From Gammaproteobacteria bacterium (GTDB taxonomy: Bacteria > Pseudomonadota > Gammaproteobacteria > UBA9214): a stretch of 8,783 bases of DNA. The stretch covers positions 1-8,783 of the forward strand of contig JAOULY010000052.1 of assembly GCA_029881775.1 (NCBI GenBank), in the 5' to 3' direction. The position numbers and the translations under genes were made by a program. The notes under the pieces were generated by a model, which saw only the letters and a list, made by a program, of their open reading frames with translations, had not been told where the DNA came from and did not search any database. Position 1 is the first letter of the stretch. The number at the start of each line of letters is the position of its first letter. Shown piece by piece: positions 1 to 6,159 of the stretch.

Positions 1-353
1 TGGTGCGCCGTGCAGGCGCAATGCAATTCCTGCACGCGTTACCGGAAGACCGGGCACTGGATACCCTGGTCTGGCGAATGATGTCGATTGCATTTGTTTT
101 TCACAGCCTGATGTTGATCGCCGGTGCGGTATGGGCGCGCGACGCCTGGGGCCACTTCTGGACATGGGACCCGTTGGAGACATGGGCGTTCGTTACCTGG
201 CTGGTGCTGGCCATGACGTTGCATGCCCGGATTACCTGGCGGATGCCCCCGTGGGGTGGCTGGACACTGGTATTACTGATATTTGTGCTCGCCTTCCTGA
301 CGTTCTTTGGCCTGCCGTTCGGCAGTATCGGCCCGCATAAGGGAATTTTATGA
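1..353 (+). CDS. ccsA: CcsA/ResC-type cytochrome c biogenesis protein, C-terminal part (5' end outside window)
   Basis: This is the haem-handling subunit of System II cytochrome c maturation, an inner-membrane protein that works with ResB/Ccs1 to deliver haem to apocytochromes outside the cytoplasm. The reading frame is open at the left edge (codons from base 3) and ends at TGA 351-353, so only about 116 C-terminal residues are visible. The visible part holds a transmembrane segment (about residues 24-44), the tryptophan-rich WWD haem-binding loop (WGHFWTWDPLETW, residues 49-61), a following segment ending in LHAR, whose His74 matches the membrane histidine of the family, and a last membrane segment (about 87-106). 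The tail has His112 in a GPHKG context where classical members have GLHSYG. It overlaps the next gene by ATGA, implying translational coupling. The WWD loop makes the family assignment firm. The subfamily is less sure because the N-terminus is missing. Confidence 0.9.
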   Translation, partial: VRRAGAMQFLHALPEDRALDTLVWRMMSIAFVFHSLMLIAGAVWARDAWGHFWTWDPLETWAFVTWLVLAMTLHARITWRMPPWGGWTLVLLIFVLAFLTFFGLPFGSIGPHKGIL

Positions 354-964
354 ACTGTACGAACAAGTTTCGCCATGCAGGACTTGCGCTGTTACTGGCG
401 GTCGTTGCGGCCTGCGGGTTGCTGGTAAACGGTTTTGCCCGGGCGAGCGCAGAGGCTGCGGATGCCGGTCGGCCAACTGCCGGGGTCAGTGCAGGCGATG
501 AAATACCGGCTGCAAATAACGGGGAAGCAGAGGAAGTCTCCGCACGCTTTCAGCATGCAGTCATTATGTTGCATGCAAAGGAGTATGGCTATGCGGTCAC
601 CGCGTTGCGTCGTGTGCTGGAGCTTGCGCCGCGCATGCCGGAGGCGCATGTGAATATGGGCTTTGCGTTGATCGGGCTCGGTCATCCAGTCACGGCGAGG
701 GATTTCTTTCTGACCGCGATCGAGTTGCGGCCGCAGCAAATCAATGCTTACTGGGGCCTGGCCGAGAGTCTCGAGGCGTTGTGTGATTACCCCGGTGCTA
801 TCGGTGCCATGCGAACTTACGTGCACCTGGCAGACAGGGAAGACCCGTACCTTCCCAGGGCGCGTGCAGCGCTATGGGAATGGGAGGCGGGTGAGGGGGA
901 TGTGAAGAAACTGAAAGTATCCCCGGAGTCAGGGCGTGACTGCTCGCCGGATCTCTCGCAGTGA
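350..964 (+). CDS. Membrane-targeted TPR-repeat protein, probable cytochrome c biogenesis partner
   Basis: This is a 204-residue protein with a hydrophobic N-terminal segment (residues 10-28) followed by about three tetratricopeptide repeats (roughly 64-95, 98-131 and 132-163), including typical helix-pair patterns such as PEAHVNMGFALIGLG. Within the N-terminal segment VAAC (19-22) fits a lipobox, so it could be a lipoprotein anchored at Cys22. The hydrophobic stretch continues past the cysteine to an ARA site near residue 32, so an ordinary signal peptide or membrane anchor is also possible. Residues 33-62 are a low-complexity Ala/Gly/Glu linker. The start ATG 350-352 overlaps the ccsA stop and has a good ribosome binding site, AAGGGA at 339-344, 5 nt upstream. 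TPR proteins such as CcmH/NrfG-type partners hold apocytochromes during haem attachment. By position this one may serve the CcsA system, which is inference. The protein itself is not recognisable as a named gene. Confidence 0.82.
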   Translation: MNCTNKFRHAGLALLLAVVAACGLLVNGFARASAEAADAGRPTAGVSAGDEIPAANNGEAEEVSARFQHAVIMLHAKEYGYAVTALRRVLELAPRMPEAHVNMGFALIGLGHPVTARDFFLTAIELRPQQINAYWGLAESLEALCDYPGAIGAMRTYVHLADREDPYLPRARAALWEWEAGEGDVKKLKVSPESGRDCSPDLSQ

Positions 965-980
965 AGTGAAACCTGCACGT

Positions 981-2024
981 CTATACGATAGGTGGCTCAA
1001 TATCAAGGTCAGGATGAATAGGCAGGTCATCAGCCTGGAATGCCTCGACACTGTCTTCTGCCAGTTTGGTTGACTCGAAGCGTGCAATATGGAACAGGCC
1101 TTCGCCTTCATTGACCAGCGGCAGGTTGGTGCGGCCGATAATGATACCTGCAGCACTTGCGAGTACTTCCAGCTCCTGTTGTCCGAATGGATCTGCAATT
1201 ACACCGATGACGTCGTTCTTGCGCACCCGCGCGCCCAGTGACACGGCCGCCCGCAGGATGCCGCTGCGGCCGGCGCGTACCCAGGTGCTGGCGCGTGCCA
1301 CGGTGGGTTCATTGCGTTTGGGTAAGCGGCTGGCCGGCAGCATGTTCAGTTCCCGCATGACGGCAACGATGCCTTTTACACCGGCGCGAATGGAGTGCTC
1401 GTCAAATCGCAATGCTTCGCCGGCCTCGTACAGCAGGACCGGGATTCCCTCTTCTGCCGCAACCTGTCGCAGCGAGCCGTCGCGTATGTTGGCGTTGAGC
1501 AGAACCGGCACGTGAAAGGCATGTGCAAGTCGCGAGGTCTCCGGGTCGTCGAGGTTGGCGCGTATCTGCGGCAGGTTGTCACGGTGTACTGCGGCGGTAT
1601 GCAAATCAATACCGTAATTACACTTGATGACGATCTCCTTCATGAACAGTTCCGCCAGGCGTGCCGCCATCGACCCATGGTCGGAGCCGGGGAACGAGCG
1701 ATTCAGGTCGCGGCGATCCGGCAGGTAGCGCGAGCGACTGACAAAGCCGTAAACGTTAACGATGGGTATGGCGAGCAATGTGCCACGCAGTTTGCCCAGC
1801 TGCGGTAACCGCAACAGGCGGCGAATAATTTCAACACCGTTTATTTCATCGCCATGCAGAGCCGCACTGACGAACAGGGTCGGCCCATGGCGTTTGCCGC
1901 AAATGACCTGTACCGGCAAGGACATCGGGGCGTGTGAGTACAGGCTGGCCATGGGGACATCGATGGTGGCGGAAGAACCCGGTTTGATCTCAATACCGCC
2001 GACGGTTATTCCCGTGTTAGACAT
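981..2024 (-). CDS. Succinylglutamate desuccinylase/aspartoacylase-family zinc hydrolase (RimK-linked)
   Basis: This is a 347-residue M14-like zinc hydrolase of the AstE/AspA family, enzymes that release acyl groups from amino acids such as N-succinylglutamate or N-acetylaspartate. The zinc-site pattern is intact: His57 and Glu60 in HGDE, and His142 in GIDLHT. The substrate-binding DLNRSFPG motif lies at 106-113 and a candidate catalytic Glu200 sits in LLYEAG. Residues about 245-315 look like the C-terminal beta domain (biotinyl/lipoyl-like) of the family. ATG 2022-2024 has AAAGG (2032-2036) 7 nt upstream. It begins 3 nt after the rimK stop, so it is co-transcribed and probably coupled. There are no other arginine-catabolism (ast) genes here, so a true AstE role is unlikely. 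The context suggests action on glutamyl or related modifications made by RimK, which is inference. The gene ends 16 bp from the convergent TPR gene. Confidence 0.9.
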   Translation of the reverse strand: MSNTGITVGGIEIKPGSSATIDVPMASLYSHAPMSLPVQVICGKRHGPTLFVSAALHGDEINGVEIIRRLLRLPQLGKLRGTLLAIPIVNVYGFVSRSRYLPDRRDLNRSFPGSDHGSMAARLAELFMKEIVIKCNYGIDLHTAAVHRDNLPQIRANLDDPETSRLAHAFHVPVLLNANIRDGSLRQVAAEEGIPVLLYEAGEALRFDEHSIRAGVKGIVAVMRELNMLPASRLPKRNEPTVARASTWVRAGRSGILRAAVSLGARVRKNDVIGVIADPFGQQELEVLASAAGIIIGRTNLPLVNEGEGLFHIARFESTKLAEDSVEAFQADDLPIHPDLDIEPPIV

Positions 2025-2027
2025 TGT

Positions 2028-2933
2028 TCAGCCTTTCCCTCGCGTGGCGGTCCGGTTAGGGCGCGCATTCCGCTCGATAAATTCGATGATCATGCCAGCC
2101 ACATCCTTGCCACTTGCATTTTCGATACCCTCAAGGCCGGGTGAAGAATTAACTTCCATGACCACTGGACCATGATTGGACCGCAGCAGGTCCACGCCGG
2201 CGACATTCAGGCCCATGACCTTGGCGGCACGGACCGCGGTTGAGCGCTCCTCGGGTGTGATCTTGATCAGGGAGGCGCTGCCGCCGCGGTGCAGGTTGGA
2301 GCGGAATTCACCGTCCTGCGCCTGGCGCTTCATGGCTGCAACAACCTTGTCCCCTATGATGAAGCAGCGAATATCCGCACCGCCTGCCTCCTGGATGAAC
2401 TCCTGGACAAGGATATCGGCATTGAGTCCCATGAATGCCTCGATAACACTTTCTGCCGCCTTCTGGGTTTCGGCGAGGACCACGCCGATGCCCTGTGTGC
2501 CTTCGAGCAGCTTGATAACCAGTGGCGCACCGCCTACCATTTTTATCAGGTCTTCAACATCGTCCGGCGAATTCGCAAACCCGGTTATCGGCAGGCCAAT
2601 TCCCTTGCGTGCCAGTAATTGCACCGAGCGCAGTTTGTCACGCGAACGGCTGATGGCAACTGACTCGTTCAGCGGATAAACCCCCATCATCTCGAACTGC
2701 CTGAGTACGGCAGTACCATAGAATGTAACCGATGCGCCGATGCGCGGAATGACCGCATTGAAACCGGTCTGGTCCTTGCTGCCATAGTGAATGGATGGGC
2801 GCATGGAAGTAATGTTCATGTAGCAGCGCAATACATCCATCACCGCCACATCGTGACCACGTTCAGTGGCTGCTTCAATCAGGCGGCGAGTCGAGTAAAG
2901 CTTCTTGTTGCGCGATAGTATTGCAATCTTCAT
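2028..2933 (-). CDS. rimK: RimK, ATP-grasp alpha-L-glutamate ligase (ribosomal protein S6 modification)
   Basis: RimK uses ATP to add glutamate residues to the C-terminus of ribosomal protein S6 and can make polyglutamate. At 301 residues it matches the usual family length. The N-terminus MKIAILSRNKKLYSTRRL is typical. ATP-grasp features follow in order: the glycine-rich P-loop-like GTQGIG (145-150) after Lys141, the hinge QEFI (177-180), ADIR (186-189), and the magnesium ligands Asp248 (AGVDLL), Glu260 and Asn262 (MEVNSS). The ORF extends 21 codons further upstream, but those codons lie inside rimB and are unlike RimK. ATG 2931-2933 also has GGAG (2941-2944) at 7 nt spacing. It overlaps the rimB stop by ATGA (2930-2933). 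The catalytic set looks complete, so the enzyme should be active. LysX/MptN-type ligases are relatives, but the overall match is to RimK. Confidence 0.95.
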   Translation of the reverse strand: MKIAILSRNKKLYSTRRLIEAATERGHDVAVMDVLRCYMNITSMRPSIHYGSKDQTGFNAVIPRIGASVTFYGTAVLRQFEMMGVYPLNESVAISRSRDKLRSVQLLARKGIGLPITGFANSPDDVEDLIKMVGGAPLVIKLLEGTQGIGVVLAETQKAAESVIEAFMGLNADILVQEFIQEAGGADIRCFIIGDKVVAAMKRQAQDGEFRSNLHRGGSASLIKITPEERSTAVRAAKVMGLNVAGVDLLRSNHGPVVMEVNSSPGLEGIENASGKDVAGMIIEFIERNARPNRTATRGKG

Positions 2934-3400
2934 TTTGAATCTCCAATTCGTTTGTAGCGTCCCTGAACATATGAGCGTGCAGGGTCTACTATGCAAACCT
3001 GTTGCAGGGCGGTTCTGCCAAGCAGCATTCTGAACAGCATGGAATCACGATTAGTGAGTGTCATTTCGACCGTGAGCTGGCTGGTGCCAATGTGTACGTC
3101 CGTGCTGATGACGTAGCGCATTTCACGATGACCACCCGAATCAGTGACCTGGCGTTCATCCAGAACAGGGGCATGGCAGATTATCTCGGTCTGCGTGTCG
3201 CGCTGGTAGGGATGTATGCCGAATTTAACCCACTGATTGCCACTGTCCAGGTAGGGCTCGATGAACCATGCATGCAAGGCCGATGTGCGCGCGCCGGTGT
3301 CCACTTTTGCCTTGATGTGTTCGATGCCGAGCGCGGGTAGCGTGACCCATTCACGCCAGCCAACGACCAGTTTGTCGTCGATAGATAATTGCTTCTTCAC
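2930..3400 (-). CDS. rimB: RimB-type retropepsin-like protease (RimK-associated, 'ATP-dependent zinc protease' family)
   Basis: This is a 156-residue protein of the family annotated as RimK-associated ATP-dependent zinc protease, which has a retropepsin-like aspartic protease fold. In Pseudomonas, RimB works with RimK in control of S6 glutamylation and ribosome remodelling. Visible hallmarks are the Asp34-Thr35-Gly36 active-site motif in KVDTGARTSALHA (residues 32-44), the SGGHREMRYVI block (88-98) and the C-terminal MLLGRTAL block (125-132). I chose GTG 3398-3400 because AAGGA (3408-3412) lies 7 nt upstream and the KKQLSIDDKLVVGWREWV start is family-like. An in-frame ATG at 3460 would add 20 residues, but its Shine-Dalgarno-like AGGA sits only 2 nt away and the ATG itself falls in a probable extended -10 box. 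The stop overlaps rimK by 4 bp. Only one DTG motif is present, as expected if the enzyme acts as a dimer. Confidence 0.92.
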   Translation of the reverse strand: MKKQLSIDDKLVVGWREWVTLPALGIEHIKAKVDTGARTSALHAWFIEPYLDSGNQWVKFGIHPYQRDTQTEIICHAPVLDERQVTDSGGHREMRYVISTDVHIGTSQLTVEMTLTNRDSMLFRMLLGRTALQQVCIVDPARSYVQGRYKRIGDSK

Positions 3401-3407
3401 CGGGTAT

Positions 3408-3412
3408 TCCTT
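3408..3412 (-). promoter_or_regulatory. Ribosome binding site deciding the rimB GTG start
   Basis: On the minus strand AAGGA stands 7 nt before GTG 3398-3400. This is better spaced than anything before the in-frame ATG at 3460, so it decides the rimB start. Confidence 0.7.
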
Positions 3413-3450
3413 GTAGGTGGCGATGTGTGTATACGCATCGCGCAAACCGG

Positions 3451-3459
3451 ATTGTATCA
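3451..3459 (-). promoter_or_regulatory. Candidate extended -10 promoter for the rimB-rimK-deacylase unit
   Basis: The minus strand reads TGATACAAT: TACAAT (5 of 6 matches to TATAAT) directly preceded by a TGn element, the extended -10 form that can work with a poor -35. No convincing -35 hexamer is visible 16-19 nt upstream. Transcription would begin near 3444, inside the open frame and upstream of the GTG start at 3400, leaving a leader of about 44 nt. The site lies between the corA stop and rimB. The assignment is inference from sequence match alone. Confidence 0.45.
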
Positions 3460-3475
3460 TTTTCCTAATCGGCGT

Positions 3476-3508
3476 GACTGATTACCAATGGTCGCGGGCC
3501 GGTCAGTC
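3476..3508 (-). other. Inverted repeat directly after the corA stop
   Basis: On the minus strand, GACTGA (3503-3508) immediately follows the corA TGA and pairs with TCAGTC (3476-3481) across a 21-nt loop. The loop contains a smaller ACCA/TGGT pairing. No U-run follows, so it is not a standard intrinsic terminator. It could be a weak 3' stem protecting the corA message, or chance. Confidence 0.25.
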
Positions 3509-4492
3509 TCATAGCCAGCGCATCCGGCGGAACAGGGTTATCAGTATGACGACGATGGAAAACATCACGCCGAGCAGTATGAAATAACCGGATTTAGACT
3601 GCAGCTCCGGCATGTTCTCGAAGTTCATGCCGTAAATGCCTGCCAGGAAACTTAACGGAATGAATATCGACATAACGACGGTGAGAACTTTCATGATCTG
3701 ATTGAGGTTGTGTGAGGCAACCGATATATACCCGTCGATAAGATCTGTCGTCAGTTCATGATAGAGCCCCGCCAGGCTGCTCGCGCGTTCCAGTTGTTCA
3801 AATACGTCGATAATGACGTGCAGGTTGGTATCGCTGAATGCCGGAAATGAACCTGATTTGAGTTCATGGAATATTTGCTGATGATAGAGAAACAGGCGCC
3901 TGAATTTCTTGAGTTCGGTTTTGTAACTCAGCAACTCGGCAAGTAATTTGTCGTCCGGGTGCTGCATAATTATGTCTTCGATCTCGTCGAGACGTGGCTC
4001 CAGTGTCAGCAACAATTTGATATAGCGGTCACTCACGCGCCTGCACAGGCGCAAGGCAATGCCGGCTGCGCCTTGCTGGAACATCCGGGCGTCACCGGCT
4101 GCCTGCTGAAACAGGGTGTCAGTATCAGGCGAATTGCCGGACCGGCGCGTGATCATGAATCCGTCACCGACAAATATGGCAAGCTGGGAAGTGGATAAAT
4201 GCAGCTCGGTCGAGTCAGTATCCGGAACTTTCAGGATGATAAAGGTCGTTGCGTCAAAAGCCTCCAGCTTGGGCGGGTGGCGCTTGCGTTGGGCATCCTG
4301 GATGGCCAGTGTGTCCAGCCCGAACGAGTCGCGCATAAAGCCGGATTCGCCCGATTCCGGTTCGCCGGCAATATCCAGCCAGAGGATGCTGCCTGGATTA
4401 TCCTGCCAGGTGGTTTTTAATTCCTTGCCACCGGTAACGATGCCAGTGTCCGGACTGCAGAGTTGCGCACGTATCAAGGTAGCTTCCTCCAT
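3509..4492 (-). CDS. corA: CorA magnesium/cobalt transport protein
   Basis: CorA is the pentameric inner-membrane channel for Mg2+ (also Co2+ and Ni2+) uptake. The chosen product has 327 residues, close to the family norm. A mixed N-terminal cytoplasmic domain (1 to about 150) is followed by long helices (about 150-270), the pore helix/TM1 (about 272-289), the signature YGMNFENMPEL (287-297, with Gly288-Met289-Asn290), TM2 (about 303-322) and a basic tail (RRMRWL). The MPEL loop favours CorA over the zinc exporter-like ZntB branch. The open frame extends 52 codons further to 4648, but those residues are proline-rich and unlike CorA. A sigma70-like promoter lies at 4526-4554, which would place the start of transcription downstream of that extension. 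No clear Shine-Dalgarno sequence precedes ATG 4490-4492. It faces the CNNM-family gene divergently, linking two magnesium-related proteins. Confidence 0.95.
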   Translation of the reverse strand: MEEATLIRAQLCSPDTGIVTGGKELKTTWQDNPGSILWLDIAGEPESGESGFMRDSFGLDTLAIQDAQRKRHPPKLEAFDATTFIILKVPDTDSTELHLSTSQLAIFVGDGFMITRRSGNSPDTDTLFQQAAGDARMFQQGAAGIALRLCRRVSDRYIKLLLTLEPRLDEIEDIIMQHPDDKLLAELLSYKTELKKFRRLFLYHQQIFHELKSGSFPAFSDTNLHVIIDVFEQLERASSLAGLYHELTTDLIDGYISVASHNLNQIMKVLTVVMSIFIPLSFLAGIYGMNFENMPELQSKSGYFILLGVMFSIVVILITLFRRMRWL

Positions 4493-4525
4493 GGCTGACG
4501 GATGTCCCGGGTATGAGAGTGCATG

Positions 4526-4554
4526 TATACAGTATAGGGGGGGTAGCCGGTCAA
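4526..4554 (-). promoter_or_regulatory. Candidate sigma70 promoter for corA
   Basis: The minus strand shows TTGACC at 4549-4554 as a -35 element (5 of 6 matches to TTGACA). After a 17-nt spacer comes TGTATA (4526-4531), or after 19 nt TATACA (4524-4529). The spacer contains a run of seven C. Transcription would start near 4519, about 26 nt before ATG 4490-4492. This supports the shorter CorA start. Confidence 0.5.
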
Positions 4555-4706
4555 CTAAAGAACGTCGATCTGGCAGGGGGGCAGTGTGTGGCCGATACCC
4601 CCCATGGCAAGCCGGGGTTGCCTGCTGGATGCTTTGGTACATAGACAATTTGTGTGCGCCTTATCGTGTTGTTTGAACTATCATTGAGCCGTGGGTGCGG
4701 GCCAAC

Positions 4707-4761
4707 AAAGTCACTTTAAGATTTACGGGTGTTTAGCTGCGATTAATCGCGGTGTGACTTT
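4707..4761. promoter_or_regulatory. Candidate operator region: inverted repeat flanking a 12-bp palindrome
   Basis: AAAGTCAC (4707-4714) is repeated inverted as GTGACTTT (4754-4761), with arms centred near 4734. Between them lies the perfect palindrome GCGATTAATCGC (4739-4750). The left arm is itself an odd palindrome, AAAGT-C-ACTTT (4707-4717). The right arm abuts TATACA (4761-4766), a -10-like box for the CNNM gene, so a protein bound there could control it. No known regulator's consensus is recognised. Confidence 0.4.
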
Positions 4762-4766
4762 ATACA
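4761..4766 (+). promoter_or_regulatory. Weak candidate -10 box for the CNNM-family gene
   Basis: TATACA matches 4 of 6 positions of TATAAT and would start transcription about 28 nt before ATG 4801. The hexamer 17 nt upstream (TGCGAT) is a poor -35, so the promoter may need an activator or use another sigma factor. Confidence 0.25.
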
Positions 4767-4800
4767 GTCTGCCAGTCAAACACATCACCCCTGTGGATTA

Positions 4801-6159
4801 ATGGACACGATTATGGAAGGAATTGGTATTAACCTGGTTGCGGTCGTCCTGTTATTGATAGCGAACGGCTTCTTTGTGGCCGCAGAGTTTTCGCTCGTCA
4901 AGGCCAGGAACTTCAGGCTGGACACGCTGGCGAAGCAGGGCAGTGCCAGCGCAAAATTGACATTGCGCATCCAGGCAAACCTGGAAAGCTACCTGGCAGC
5001 CTGCCAGCTGGGAATTACCATGGCCTCGCTGGGCCTGGGCTGGGTCGGTGAGCCGGCGGTCGCCGCATTGCTGGAACCGCTGTTCAGCTGGCTGGGCATG
5101 CCGGATCACATCCTGCATACGGCCGCCTTCCTGGTGGGCTTCCTGATATTTTCTTCCCTGCACATCGTCGTCGGTGAGCAGGTGCCGAAAACCTTCGCCA
5201 TTCGCAAGGCCGAGCCGGTTGCCACCTGGTGTGCGTATCCGCTGCATGCCACCTATCTGATGGTCTACCCGCTTAACTGGCTGCTGAATGCGTCGTCACG
5301 GTCGATCCTGTCGATGTTCGGTGTTGAAGAGGCCACGCATGGGGATGTTTTCAGCGGCGAGGAGATACAGGGGATGGTCGAGACCTCCCGTCATCACGGC
5401 GAGCTTGAGCAGGGCAAGGCCGACATGCTGAATAACCTGTTTGTATTCGATCAGCGGCATGTAGGTCGCGTCATGATCCCGAGCAGCAGCATGAAAATAC
5501 TCGATATCAGTGCCGGGCCTGATGAGAACCTGGCAATGATCCGTGACAGCGGGCATTCACGCTTTCCGGTTATCGACAGCGCGAATGAAGGACGGGTGCT
5601 GGGCATCGTGCTGGCAAAGGATTTGTATACCGCCATGCTCAACGGTGACCAGTCGCCCTGGACCCGTCTCGAGGGGTTCTGCCGCGAGCCGCTGATGGTG
5701 CCGGAAAGCCAGAAGATCGCCCAGTTGTTTGACAGCATGCGTACCCATCGTGCGCACATGGCGCTGGTTATGGATGAATACGGTGGACTTGCCGGCATCG
5801 TCACCCTGGAAGACCTGCTGGAAGAAATCGTCGGGGAGATTCATGACGAGACCGATCAGGAAGTTGAAGCTTTCGTACTCGAGGAACTGGGTGACGGCCG
5901 CTGGCGCGCCGATGGCCTGTTGTCGCTGACCGACGTTGAGCGTGCCATTGGGCTGGAGGTGTCGGACGACCTGGATGCCAACACCCTGTCGGGCCTGTTT
6001 ATGCACCATTTACTGCGCATGCCGGAGGCCGGCGATGCGGTGGCAGAAGGCGGCTTCCGCCTGACAGTCGAGTCAGTTGCCGATAATCGTGTCGGCCAGA
6101 TACTGATCGAACGCCTTGTCGTGGACGATGAGGCGGGTGCTGCCATGGAGACAGATTGA
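4801..6159 (+). CDS. CNNM/HlyC-CorC family transporter with CBS domains
   Basis: This 452-residue inner-membrane protein belongs to the CNNM/DUF21 family (YfjD/YtfL-like, often called hemolysin-like), linked to magnesium efflux and cation homeostasis. The N-terminal DUF21 domain (1 to about 200) has family motifs: ANGFFVAAEFSLVKAR (21-36), a conserved GWVGEPA (80-86), and VVGEQVPKTFAIRKAE (123-138). It has about four membrane or re-entrant segments near 8-28, 65-85, 104-125 and 145-170. A tandem CBS pair follows (about 222-280 and 290-345; the second ends in DEYGGLAGIVTLEDLLEEIVGE), then the CorC/HlyC-associated domain (about 358-440). ATG 4801 is preceded only by a weak GGA. The in-frame ATG at 4813 is an alternative and would remove four residues. 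It is divergent from corA, consistent with a joint role in Mg2+ balance. Transport direction and ion are inferred from the family. Confidence 0.94.
   Translation: MDTIMEGIGINLVAVVLLLIANGFFVAAEFSLVKARNFRLDTLAKQGSASAKLTLRIQANLESYLAACQLGITMASLGLGWVGEPAVAALLEPLFSWLGMPDHILHTAAFLVGFLIFSSLHIVVGEQVPKTFAIRKAEPVATWCAYPLHATYLMVYPLNWLLNASSRSILSMFGVEEATHGDVFSGEEIQGMVETSRHHGELEQGKADMLNNLFVFDQRHVGRVMIPSSSMKILDISAGPDENLAMIRDSGHSRFPVIDSANEGRVLGIVLAKDLYTAMLNGDQSPWTRLEGFCREPLMVPESQKIAQLFDSMRTHRAHMALVMDEYGGLAGIVTLEDLLEEIVGEIHDETDQEVEAFVLEELGDGRWRADGLLSLTDVERAIGLEVSDDLDANTLSGLFMHHLLRMPEAGDAVAEGGFRLTVESVADNRVGQILIERLVVDDEAGAAMETD

Larger units (their letters stand above)
4493..4800. other. Divergent intergenic region between corA and the CNNM-family gene
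   Basis: This 308-bp stretch carries no supportable gene. Its left part holds the corA promoter (minus strand). The part nearest the CNNM gene holds a perfect 12-bp palindrome, an 8-bp inverted repeat and a TATACA -10-like box. The upstream extension of the corA frame across 4493-4648 is judged non-coding. I see no recognisable magnesium riboswitch, but secondary structure cannot be excluded by eye. Confidence 0.6.

Noticed and set aside
392..826. Long minus-strand open frame opposite the TPR gene
   Set aside because: It is antisense to a clearly coding frame with TPR periodicity. The predicted peptide has no recognisable domain, and no ribosome binding site or conserved motif is seen.
981..2024. 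Calling the AstE-family gene astE of arginine catabolism
   Set aside because: No astA, astB, astC or astD is nearby, and it forms a tight unit with rimK and rimB, so a named astE call is not supported.
1066..2175. Several plus-strand open frames across the deacylase/rimK region
   Set aside because: They mirror strongly supported minus-strand enzymes with intact catalytic motifs. The translations are rich in Ser, Arg and Pro, typical of antisense shadows in GC-rich DNA.
4537..4543. Run of seven G (seven C on the corA strand) as a possible phase-variation tract
   Set aside because: It is short, lies in the spacer of the likely corA promoter, and nothing else suggests slippage control. It is kept only as part of the promoter description.
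4116..4676. 186-codon plus-strand open frame opposite corA
   Set aside because: It lies antisense to the CorA N-terminal half and runs through the corA promoter. The composition is shadow-like and no domain is recognised.
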